From CAYZJB01 sp964602985 (GTDB taxonomy: Bacteria; CLD3; SB21): a stretch of 64,000 nt of DNA. The notes beneath the pieces are model-generated. The model was not told the DNA's origin, ran no database searches, and saw only the letters and a program-made list of their open reading frames with translations. Location: positions 46,688 to 110,687 of the forward strand of contig CAZRTJ010000010.1 of the NCBI GenBank assembly GCA_964602985.1, read 5' to 3'. How positions within the stretch are numbered: the first letter of the stretch is position 1; the number at the start of each line of letters is the position of its first letter. Below, in pieces: positions 52,032 through 60,600 of the stretch. Made by a program: the position numbers and the translations under genes.

Positions 52032-52889
52032 TTAGTTTTTTGTGACTTGACGGCTCAAGAATCCGTCGATTTGTTCCCACATCCATGCCCGATCGTCAAA
52101 CATGATGAAATGACGAGCTGAATCCGACACGGCTATTTCCACCACCGCCGCCTTCTGATACTGCGCCTGCAGGGTGGCCAGCGTGCGTTCTTTGGAACCT
52201 CCGTACGGACGGGACGCGATCCAGGATCCCAGGACCAACATCGGCGATGCTGCCAACGAGTCTCGAAGATCCGTCGTCAGGATCTCGACCATCGCGTCAC
52301 CGACTGCGACGGGATCCGAAGACAAGCCCCACGCCAGCACCTGCTCGATACGAACGGAGTCCCGCATCATCGTCGCCAGCACGAAGGGCTGTGTCAGGCG
52401 GTACTGCTCGCGAGACTGTAGGGCAATGGACTTGCGCATGAGTTCCGCCTGCGGACGAATTCTTTCGACTGTCGCGTCCGGCATCATCAGCGCACCGGCA
52501 AATGGGTAACTGTCGACGATGATTCGCGGTCCCTGGGTAGGAAGTTGCATGGCGATAAAACCGCCGAGACTGTGTCCCATCACAACCGGGTCCCGCCATC
52601 CGCGAACCGTGATGTATCGTGCAACCGAATCGCGGATGGATCGAAGCATGGGCGCGTCGATCCGTGGAACTCCGGCAAACCCTGCCAGCGTGAAGACGTG
52701 GCATTCGTACACATCCTTGTAATGTTCTACGGTCTCGTCCCACACGTGGCCGGAGCAGGCCAATCCGGGAATCAAGATCATTGGGGGACCCTGCCCTTCG
52801 ATGCGAACTTCAAACGGCTGTTGGGCAACGGCCGACATCGCGGCCAGCGCCAGCGCTGAAAGGACGAGCCATGGCATACATCGGAACAT
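52032..52889 (-). CDS. Exported alpha/beta hydrolase
   Basis: 285 residues with signal peptide (MPWLVLSALALAAMSAVAQ). The serine-hydrolase core is visible: oxyanion region ILIPGLACSG, nucleophile elbow VMGHSLGGFIAM near residue 105, and the late His in ARHFIMFDD. A predicted substrate cannot be given. AGGAGG eight bases before ATG 52889 decides the start. The first gene of the operon with the small protein, kinase and regulator. Confidence 0.9.
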   Translation of the reverse strand: MFRCMPWLVLSALALAAMSAVAQQPFEVRIEGQGPPMILIPGLACSGHVWDETVEHYKDVYECHVFTLAGFAGVPRIDAPMLRSIRDSVARYITVRGWRDPVVMGHSLGGFIAMQLPTQGPRIIVDSYPFAGALMMPDATVERIRPQAELMRKSIALQSREQYRLTQPFVLATMMRDSVRIEQVLAWGLSSDPVAVGDAMVEILTTDLRDSLAASPMLVLGSWIASRPYGGSKERTLATLQAQYQKAAVVEIAVSDSARHFIMFDDRAWMWEQIDGFLSRQVTKN

Positions 52890-53179
52890 GAAAACCTCCT
52901 TGTTTATGAACCCTTGTTTGTGAATCAAGATAGACTCGTGCGCCGGCGGGATCTTCAGAAATGGGATAGACGGTCACAAGGAAGGATCAACGGCTGTGAT
53001 CGACGGCAATAGGACAGCCACAGCATCGGATCCGCTCTCAGCTGAGCGGTTTCCGGCCAATTTCATCGCCCACAGAACAGGTGAACCCATGACGGGAAAT
53101 CTCCGGACGGCCAGATGATAGGAACAGGCATTCACCCGTGCATCATGCACTTCCCCGTTTTTCTCGATAATATGGACAA

Positions 53180-54115
53180 ATGTCATATCCTGGGGAGATC
53201 CCTTTTGACGCCTCACGAAAGCCCTATTCCCTGGAGGATAAGGCACCCATCCTCCAGCCGCCGATGGACGGATCGGTCACATCGGCCAGTGGACTAGCGA
53301 CTCAGAAGCGCAAGAAAATTATCGCTGAATTGAGAAGAAGCCGGATGCGAGGAGTGCCTTTTTCTTTCAGCGCACGGTCCCACGGCCATTTCATTCAGCG
53401 AAAGTCGGGACGGCTCGATTTGGATGCCTTGAGTGAATTGCTGGACCGATTAACCGAAGAATTTGAGAGCATCGGTTACCGCGGGGGACGGCATTATGTC
53501 ATCGCTGCTTCAGAGAGCACTCCGTCATCAGAATTTCTTGCCGTAGCCAAAACGACCATTGAATCTGTGCCCAAGGACGCCCAACTCGCCTCCTGGTTGG
53601 ACACGCATCCTTGGAGTGTACCCAGCCCGCCTTCCGAAAAATTCCGGTATTACAATGGCCTAAATTCTTCGTTCAGTCAATTTTCAATTTCCATCGCCTC
53701 ACCGTCTTTTTTCGGCTCGCCGTTCGCCATCGGATCGGATCGCGATCAGATCCACCCCGACGGTGTCACGATTTTTGAACTGACGAATCCTGCCGGATTT
53801 CTGGCGGGAGCCATTCTGCACAACGACTTGAACGGGATCGACCGACTGATTTCAAGACTCCCCACCTACCCATTCAAAGAACTGAGCGGCATGTCCAGGA
53901 ACGACGATGGGTGGGACAGTGCCGACCGTCGGGAGTACACACCTCTTCTGCTGGCGATAGAGGCCGGGACATCGGACGTTGTCCGTCATCTGATCCGGTC
54001 GGGAGCGGACGTAAACCTGGGTAGCGATGATGGAACGGTACGGCCGCTGAACCTCGCCATCCAAAGACGTGACCAGGAGATTATCAGGCTTTTGCGGGAG
54101 GCCGGGGCTAGATGA
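53180..54115 (+). CDS. Ankyrin-repeat protein
   Basis: 311 residues. The first 200 residues are unlike anything I know (RKKIIAELRRSRMRGVPFSF, IASPSFFGSPFAI). Residues about 210-310 hold two to three ankyrin repeats, clearest in YTPLLLAIEAGTSDVVRHLIRSG and LNLAIQRRDQEIIRLLREAG. Ankyrins mediate protein contacts. No signal peptide and no clear ribosome site. About 290 bases without a gene precede it. Confidence 0.7.
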   Translation: MSYPGEIPFDASRKPYSLEDKAPILQPPMDGSVTSASGLATQKRKKIIAELRRSRMRGVPFSFSARSHGHFIQRKSGRLDLDALSELLDRLTEEFESIGYRGGRHYVIAASESTPSSEFLAVAKTTIESVPKDAQLASWLDTHPWSVPSPPSEKFRYYNGLNSSFSQFSISIASPSFFGSPFAIGSDRDQIHPDGVTIFELTNPAGFLAGAILHNDLNGIDRLISRLPTYPFKELSGMSRNDDGWDSADRREYTPLLLAIEAGTSDVVRHLIRSGADVNLGSDDGTVRPLNLAIQRRDQEIIRLLREAGAR

Positions 54116-54293
54116 GTGAGTGGTCGGGGCGCCGGCGTACGAAGAGGAGGTGAAGGCCGGATCGTGCGGACGCTTGACGGACGCACGGCAGGGTTTTGGC
54201 GTAGTCACTCATTCACAGAAAAATCACAAAACAATTGGAGCTTATGGTGGACTCGTATTACGTTCCGTCACTCGTCCGTTGAAGCGCAGGTGC

Positions 54294-55229
54294 ATGAACA
54301 AAATTGTCTCTTTCATCATGATTTTTCTTACGGGACCGTCTGGGGTGCGCCCCCAGGAGCTGCCCGCCGGCACACTCGTCTACTTCACCATCACGGGTGA
54401 GTTCAATCAGCAGGCGGTATGGGATATTAATCTGATCAATGCCCCCCTAACGGCGTTTGAATCCAAACCTGCGGATTTGAACGTGAACCCAAAACTCCTG
54501 AGGAAACTGAACGACAAACGTTTTGGCGCCTTTCGCACCGCCGCCAAAGAAATGAGGATCACCGCTTCCAATTCTGCGAGTGACTTGCGAAAGTGGCGCG
54601 ACAAAGCCGCGCCCGATCCTCCCTTCACGTTCCAATGCGACATTCAAATCGCCGGCGATAACGGATTGGGCGGACAGCGCGGAGGGCTCGATATCCGGAT
54701 GACGCTTCGAAGTTTGCATCCCGATCACGATCTGATTTACGGATTTGCCATTTCGACCCTGCGCGACACGATCGACCCCGATCAGGGTCCAACCGTTCTG
54801 CAAATGACGTACGGAGACATGCTGCAGAAGTGCTACCGTGACTGGTTGGAAGCGCGGGCGGCGAACGCGCTCAAACCCAACCGCCGGCTGACATTGATAC
54901 TCGACATGAGCGGACTGGATGAGCGACAAACACGTTTTGTGCAGTATCGCATGCTCAACTGCATCTACGACCGTGGATCCGGCAATCGGTATATTGCGGG
55001 GACGTCTGATCCCTGGACGTTTACCATAACGTACCAGTTAAAGCGATTTGATCCCGATGAGACGGAAGCCGAATACCTGCAGAAGTACGTCCAGAAACTC
55101 GAGCATTCGATCGGCTCCTTCGGAAAATATGAATGCAGCCTGCGGGGCACGCCGCTGGAAGACTTCAAACCTCTGATCGCACTGGATCTGAACGAACACT
55201 CGATACGCATTGCATGGCAGAAACCCTAG
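54294..55229 (+). CDS. Unknown exported protein, 311 residues
   Basis: From ATG 54294 the product has a signal-like N-terminus (NKIVSFIMIFLTGPSG) and about 285 mature residues rich in charged beta-like segments (TLVYFTITGEF, TFQCDIQIAG, WTFTITYQLKRFD). I know no family. An in-frame upstream start exists at 54120 but would place a charged 58-residue extension before the signal. It is followed after 11 bases by the Tat-exported asparaginase, so they may share a message. Confidence 0.6.
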   Translation: MNKIVSFIMIFLTGPSGVRPQELPAGTLVYFTITGEFNQQAVWDINLINAPLTAFESKPADLNVNPKLLRKLNDKRFGAFRTAAKEMRITASNSASDLRKWRDKAAPDPPFTFQCDIQIAGDNGLGGQRGGLDIRMTLRSLHPDHDLIYGFAISTLRDTIDPDQGPTVLQMTYGDMLQKCYRDWLEARAANALKPNRRLTLILDMSGLDERQTRFVQYRMLNCIYDRGSGNRYIAGTSDPWTFTITYQLKRFDPDETEAEYLQKYVQKLEHSIGSFGKYECSLRGTPLEDFKPLIALDLNEHSIRIAWQKP

Positions 55230-55240
55230 AGGAGTCCGAC

Positions 55241-56284
55241 ATGTCTACACGAAGGCAATTTCTCAAGAACACACTGGTCGTGTCTGCAGCCGCGGTGATC
55301 CGACCCGCATGGGAACTTTCGGCGCAGAGCAAGATCCGCCCAGTCTGCGTCGCCAGCGCAAACGGTTTGAAAGCCACTGCCCGCGCCATGGACAAAATCC
55401 GGGAAGGCGCCGACACTCTCGATGCCGTGATTGCCGGAGTCAATCTGGTGGAGGACGATCCCAATGACACGAGCGTCGGATACGGCGGCTTGCCCAATGA
55501 AGAAGGCGTGGTCGAACTGGACTCGTGTGTGATGCATGGACCGACCTGCCGCGGCGCAGGTGTCGCCTCTCTGCGTAATATCAAGAACCCTTCCAAAGTC
55601 GCAAAAGTCGTGATGGAGCGTACCGATCACGTACTGATCGTGGGAGAAGGAGCCTTGCGATTCGCCCGCGCTCACGGATTCAAAGAAGAGGACCTGCTCA
55701 CCGATCGCGCACGCGAAGAATGGTTGCACTGGAAGGAGAACCTGTCGAAGGAAGATGACTGGTTGCCGGCTCACAATATTACCGACCGCGACATCGGGGC
55801 CGTGTTCGAGCCGTACTTCCGGCACACCGGTACGATCAATTGTCTGATCATCGATGAGAAAGGCGACATCTCGGGTGTTACGACGACAAGCGGCCTCGCA
55901 TTCAAGATTCCCGGACGCGTGGGTGACTCTCCTATTCTCGGCGCGGGATTGTACGTGGACAACGAAATCGGCGCGGCGGGTTCGACGGGTCGGGGTGAGG
56001 CGAATCTGCTAAGCTGTTCGTCTGTCATGATCGTAGAGTACATGCGTCAGGGAAAATCGCCGGAGCAATCCTGTTTGGCCGCCTGCCAACGGATCGTCGA
56101 TCACACCAAAGAGGCGCGATTGGTAAACGACAAGGGTCGTCCGGCATTCGATGTCAAATTCTACGCACTCAACAAGAAAGGAGAGTTTGGCAGCGCATCC
56201 ATCTGGAGCGGAGCCAAATGTGCGGTCAACACAGGCGAAAAAGAAAGCCGCCTGGTGGACAGCGCGTACTTGTTTAAGCGGTGA
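55241..56284 (+). CDS. Tat-exported N4-glucosaminylasparaginase/isoaspartyl peptidase family enzyme
   Basis: 347 residues with a twin-arginine signal (TRRQFLKNTLVVSAAAVI). Family: Ntn-hydrolase asparaginase/aspartylglucosaminidase. The autocleavage Thr is in RHTGTINCLIID near residue 202; DDPNDTSVGYGGLPNEEG near 76 and GDSPILGAGLYVDN near 230 are typical of the glycosylasparaginase branch. It would remove the glycan from asparagine-linked sugars in the periplasm. GAGGAG six bases before ATG 55241. Confidence 0.9.
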   Translation: MSTRRQFLKNTLVVSAAAVIRPAWELSAQSKIRPVCVASANGLKATARAMDKIREGADTLDAVIAGVNLVEDDPNDTSVGYGGLPNEEGVVELDSCVMHGPTCRGAGVASLRNIKNPSKVAKVVMERTDHVLIVGEGALRFARAHGFKEEDLLTDRAREEWLHWKENLSKEDDWLPAHNITDRDIGAVFEPYFRHTGTINCLIIDEKGDISGVTTTSGLAFKIPGRVGDSPILGAGLYVDNEIGAAGSTGRGEANLLSCSSVMIVEYMRQGKSPEQSCLAACQRIVDHTKEARLVNDKGRPAFDVKFYALNKKGEFGSASIWSGAKCAVNTGEKESRLVDSAYLFKR

Positions 56285-56298
56285 TCGGCAGGCCGCGG

Positions 56299-56337
56299 TT
56301 GACATTGTAGGGAAATATCGTATATTGACTATAGTCA
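56299..56337 (+). promoter_or_regulatory. Promoter and palindromic operator of the Phd/VapC pair
   Basis: TTGACA (56299-56304), 16-base spacer, TATATT (56321-56326), overlapped by the perfect 12-base palindrome TGACTATAGTCA (56326-56337). The position fits autorepression by a Phd-type antitoxin. Leader to ATG 56356 is about 25 bases. Confidence 0.75.
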
Positions 56338-56355
56338 TTTTGGTATGGTCATTTT

Positions 56356-56577
56356 ATGAAAACGATATCCGCTGCTCATTTCAAGGCCAAGTGTTTGGCT
56401 CTGATGGACAAGGTCCAGAGTTCCCAGGAAACTCTTGTTGTAACCAAACACGGAAAGCCGGTCGTCAAGATTGTCCCCTATCGTGAGAACGAATCGGAGA
56501 ACCCGCTGAAAGACAGTATTGTCTTCGAAAAAGACCTGGTCGGCCCGCTCGACGTGGAGTGGGAATCCAATCAATGA
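56356..56577 (+). CDS. Phd/YefM-family antitoxin
   Basis: 73 residues: DNA-binding N-half (ISAAHFKAKCLALMDKV, ETLVVTKHGKPVVKIVPY), the Phd pattern, and an acidic C-tail that would wrap the toxin. It overlaps the toxin gene as ATGA. No Shine-Dalgarno; the promoter and operator lie directly upstream. Confidence 0.92.
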   Translation: MKTISAAHFKAKCLALMDKVQSSQETLVVTKHGKPVVKIVPYRENESENPLKDSIVFEKDLVGPLDVEWESNQ

Positions 56578-56954
56578 TCGTTCTGGACACGCATGCATGG
56601 ATATGGATTGCATCGGAATCCACAGAAGTCTCTCATCTCCGCAATCGTCTCAAACAAGAAGATCTCGGAGTCTGTGCGATTTCGTGTTGGGAGGTGGCGA
56701 TGCTCGTGGCGAAGAAACGTATTTCCTTCACTTCCGATGTGCAGGATTGGATCGACAGCGCATTGCATCGTCCGAGAATTCGCCTCCTACCTCTCGATCC
56801 CAAGATCATGGTTTTGGCGACACGATTACCCGGCATTTTCCACGATGACCCTGCCGACCGGATGATCGTGGCATCTTGCCTGCATCACCAAGCGACGCTG
56901 GTTACGCGAGATCAACGAATAAGAGAATGGGGATTTGTTCGGACGATGTGGTAA
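56574..56954 (+). CDS. vapC: PIN-domain (VapC-type) toxin
   Basis: 126 residues. A PIN domain, an RNA-cutting ribonuclease: MIVLDTHAWIWIASE (first Asp), SCWEVAMLVAK (Glu), DDPADRMIVASC (acidic pair) and LVTRDQRIREW (Asp). Overlap with the antitoxin ensures linked translation. A type II toxin-antitoxin pair. Confidence 0.93.
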   Translation: MIVLDTHAWIWIASESTEVSHLRNRLKQEDLGVCAISCWEVAMLVAKKRISFTSDVQDWIDSALHRPRIRLLPLDPKIMVLATRLPGIFHDDPADRMIVASCLHHQATLVTRDQRIREWGFVRTMW

Positions 56955-56991
56955 CCAACTTACTCCCCGACGCCGGGAGAACTCCGCCTGC

Positions 56992-57030
56992 AAAAAAAAA
57001 TCAACCACCTGCAAAGGGACGCAGGTGGTT
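56992..57030 (-). terminator. Intrinsic terminator of the 57072 lipoprotein gene
   Basis: Minus strand AACCACCTGC / GCAGGTGGTT stem, 8-base loop, then GATTTTTTTTT (9 T). One of the clearest terminators in the window. Confidence 0.9.
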
Positions 57031-57071
57031 TCATAGGTTCTCGCGGATCATGCCATCCGCGAATCGCCGAA

Positions 57072-57497
57072 TTACTTGCCCTTCGATCCGATAATGTCAC
57101 ACTTGATCTCACCGATGCCGTTGGCACGGGCTTCATCCGAGTACATGAATGTCATTACGATCTTGTTGTCGATGATCTTGCCTGTGCTGGGCAGAACATC
57201 GTACAGATTCCCCGACGCGCTGGCAATCGTCTGCTTGTCGATCACAATTTCGTCGCCCTTCAGCAAACCCTTGACGCCGTTCAGGGTCTTGTTCACGTTC
57301 ATCAGGATCACGCCGGCATCTCCGTCCGCCACGATCTCCAGATCGTAACTGAGCGAGCCGGTTCCGATCAACTCCTTGTTGCTCTTCCAGCTGTCCGCAA
57401 CGGCGTAGCTTCCGGCGACGTCCTTGGGCGTCAATTTCTTCGCGCAGGATCCCATTAGCAGGGCCGCGATCAAGACAACCGCAATTCTTCCTTTCAT
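57072..57497 (-). CDS. Small lipoprotein, unknown family
   Basis: 141 residues with lipobox ALLMGSC (Cys near residue 18). The mature domain is a beta-rich single unit (SLSYDLEIVADGDAGVILMN, KIVMTFMYSDE), perhaps lipocalin-like, though no motif supports that. AAGGAGAG precedes the ATG, and a strong terminator follows. It is a standalone gene. Confidence 0.78.
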   Translation of the reverse strand: MKGRIAVVLIAALLMGSCAKKLTPKDVAGSYAVADSWKSNKELIGTGSLSYDLEIVADGDAGVILMNVNKTLNGVKGLLKGDEIVIDKQTIASASGNLYDVLPSTGKIIDNKIVMTFMYSDEARANGIGEIKCDIIGSKGK

Positions 57498-57616
57498 CTC
57501 TCTCTCCTTTTTCTGGTGCTTATAGTGAGTGGTACACGTCAGTTGCGAAAATACATGTAATTGGCCTCGCCATCAACTGCTATCTTGCCCTTACCCGAAA
57601 TCGTGGGAACCATAAG

Positions 57617-57648
57617 AAAAGCCCCGACCCTACAGGGCCGAGGCTTTT
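57617..57648 (-). terminator. Hairpin after the BNR-propeller gene
   Basis: AAAAGCCCCGACCCT / AGGGCCGAGGCTTTT, 15-base arms with two non-Watson-Crick positions. Minus-strand arm ends GGCTTTTC, a short T-run. Confidence 0.65.
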
Positions 57649-57670
57649 CGTAATGGAGGGCTGGGAATCA

Positions 57671-60600
57671 TTACTTGATGAAGTTCATCTTCCGACTCAT
57701 GATGAAGTCGCCCGCTTGCAACCGGTAGATGTAGATTCCGCTTGAGACATAATGTCCTGCGTTGTTCCGTCCATCCCACGTCTGCTTGTACGAGCCAGAC
57801 TTCATTCTTCCGTCAAACAACGTGCGCACCTCCTGCCCCAACGAATTATAGATCTTCAGGGTGACCCGCGACTCGCGCGCGAGGTCAAATCCGATCTGCG
57901 TCGTCGGGTTGAATGGGTTCGGATAATTCTGGAAGAGACCGAACTTCGTGACGGTCAGGTCGCTGGCGTCGGCAAACTTCGCCAATCCTCCGCTCACATT
58001 GAGCGTGTACGAAGATGTTGCGCCTTGATAACCGTTGACCTTCAGGTAATAGCGTCCCGTTGCGGTTGCGTTGTAGGTGCCGGCCTCCGGATTGCTCGTC
58101 GTGTAGCCCCGTGCAACCTCCTGGAGACTGCTGTTGTACAGAAACCAATCCAGGTCCGCGGACGAACCGATCGACAGGGAGATATTCAGATTGCCCGCCG
58201 AAGCGACGTCGATGTAGAAGTAGTCTTCATCCGAGGAACTCGAAATCGACCCTGAAACATTCACGCCCGATCCCACCGGACCGTCGGCCGTTCCGGACGT
58301 GTTGTTCGATTCGGTTTCGGCTGTGATGTAACTCGGACCGCCGGTCGTGCCCGTCACGCTGATGTCGTCAAACGCCATACCGTCTGACGAAATGGCGTAA
58401 TTGTCGTATTGCTGGAAGCGAATGACGAACGTACTCGTCATGGTTAATCCATTTGCCGCACACAGCGCATCCACATCGAGCGTGAACTGGCGGTACGTCG
58501 TACTGTAGCTGGCCGGCGTGAATGTGTACACCTTCGTGAAGGTGGACCCACCATTGCTGGAGAAATACACACCGTCGTCCGCGTGATTCTCATCACCGAA
58601 GTCTTTCCACCAGTACGACAAATCCACGTTGGTATAGCCGGATAGATTGACTTTCAGATCAGCCCGATTGTGGACATATGTGCCATTGGCGCTCACATCC
58701 ATGGTCAAATGATAACTTCCGCCGTGGGGCGCGTTTGCGGTGGTTCGTTGGATGCGACCATTCGCATGATCGCTCGACAGGGCCCAGTACGCGTCCAGGG
58801 CGCTTTCAAAGCCGGTCGTATACGGCAGCGCGGCATACCCGCCGCTCACGGTAATCGTGAAATTGGCGTTGCTCATGTCGTTGGTGGCGGCATTGGATGC
58901 ATCCGACACCCGGACGCGTCCCTGTGTCGTCGCGGAGGATGGAACCGTCCACGCTTGGGCACCGTCGTTGGGTGTCGAAGCTGCGATCGTCGTCCATGTG
59001 GAACCGCCGTCGAGCGAATATTCGAGTTTGACATTTGCAATGGAGCCGGTGCTGGTCCAGGTGATGTTGGTCGAGGAGCCTCCGCTCAGACTCTCGCCGC
59101 CGTTGGGTGCGGTGACCGTGACGCTGTTGGATACGACGGTGATGGTGAAATTGGCGTTGCTGATGTCGTTGGTCGACGCGTTGGCGGCGTCGGCGACACG
59201 CACGCGGCCCTGCGTCGTGGCGGAGGATGGAACCGTCCAGGCTTGCGATCCGTCATTGGGCGTGGAAGACAGGATCGTCGTCCACGTCGACCCTCCGTCC
59301 AGCGAATATTCCAGACTCACGTTGGCGATGGAACCGGTGGATGTCCACGTGATGTTCGTGGACGCGCCGCCCGTGAGATTCTCCCCGCCGTTGGGGGCGG
59401 TAACGGCGACGCTGTTGGCGCCCGTCGTCGGCTCGAGCGGCGATTCCCACATGCCGCGTCCGTACGTGGCGGCACGGATTTTACCGGAGCCGGTGTGGAT
59501 TTCCAACTCGTTCACGATCACGTTCGGGAGGTTCGTATCAAACGCTTCCCACGACGCTCCGGCATCTTTCGAGAGAAACACGCCGAGGTCGGTTCCCACA
59601 TAGACGTGTGTCGGCGCATCCGGGTGAATCGCGACGCAGTTCGTGGGAATGTTGGGCAGGGATCCGGAGATGTTGGTCCAGGAAGAACCTCCGTTTGTCG
59701 TCTTGTACACCTTGCTACCTGCCGTGTAGCCGCCGACGGTCACATAGATCGTATTGGCGTCCGTCGGGTGGAAGGCGGCGTACGTCACGACGCCCGGCAG
59801 TCCGGACACGGCGGTAAATGTCCACGAGGAACCCGAATACGTGCCCTTCCATGTGGAAGCGGAGTTGGCCGTCAGGATGGTCGTACCGTTGGACGGCGCG
59901 ACAGCCAGCATGGTCAACGGATCGCTGGATGATCCGAGGGTGCCGCTGATCGCGGACCATGTCGGGGTGGTGGCCGTGATGTTCGTGCTGCGATACACGC
60001 GCGTCATGGTGCAGTAGTACATGGTCGTGTTGGTCGTCGGGTGGAGGAGGTAGGGCGTCACCCATGCCCCGTCCTCCGACGGATCGGCAATGTTGCTCGG
60101 CGTGCCGCCACTCGTGGTTCGGTACAGATCGCCGTAGTACAATTCGCCGTACTGAATATTCGCATTCGTATAATCGACCGCGGCCTCCATGCCGTCCCCG
60201 CCGATGATACGCGACCAAGAGGTGCCGTTGAAGCGATCGGTTCCGTTATCCTGCGCCCCTCCGAGGATCAGGTTGGAGTTGGTCCTCGACGCGCCGATGC
60301 GGTAATACTGATGGATGCCGAGCCCGTTGCTGAGATCGGTCCAGTTCGTTCCGTTGTTGGTGGAGCGGAAGAACCCGCCGTCGTTACCGGAATACAGCGT
60401 CGTGCCGCTGCCCGGCGCAAACTCGATCGCGTGATGATCCGCGTGAACATATGCCGCGCCGCTGCCCGTCCAGTGTGCGACGATGGACCAGCTGGTACCA
60501 CCGTTGGTGGACTTCCACACATTCACGCCGCCGACGTATACTTCATTCGCATTCGTCGGGTTAACGGTGATACACAGATCGTACCAGCCCTGGCCACCCG

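Noticed and set aside
52974..53246. 90-codon minus-strand frame before the ankyrin gene
   Set aside because: No ribosome site, no motif, and it overlaps the start of the ankyrin gene.
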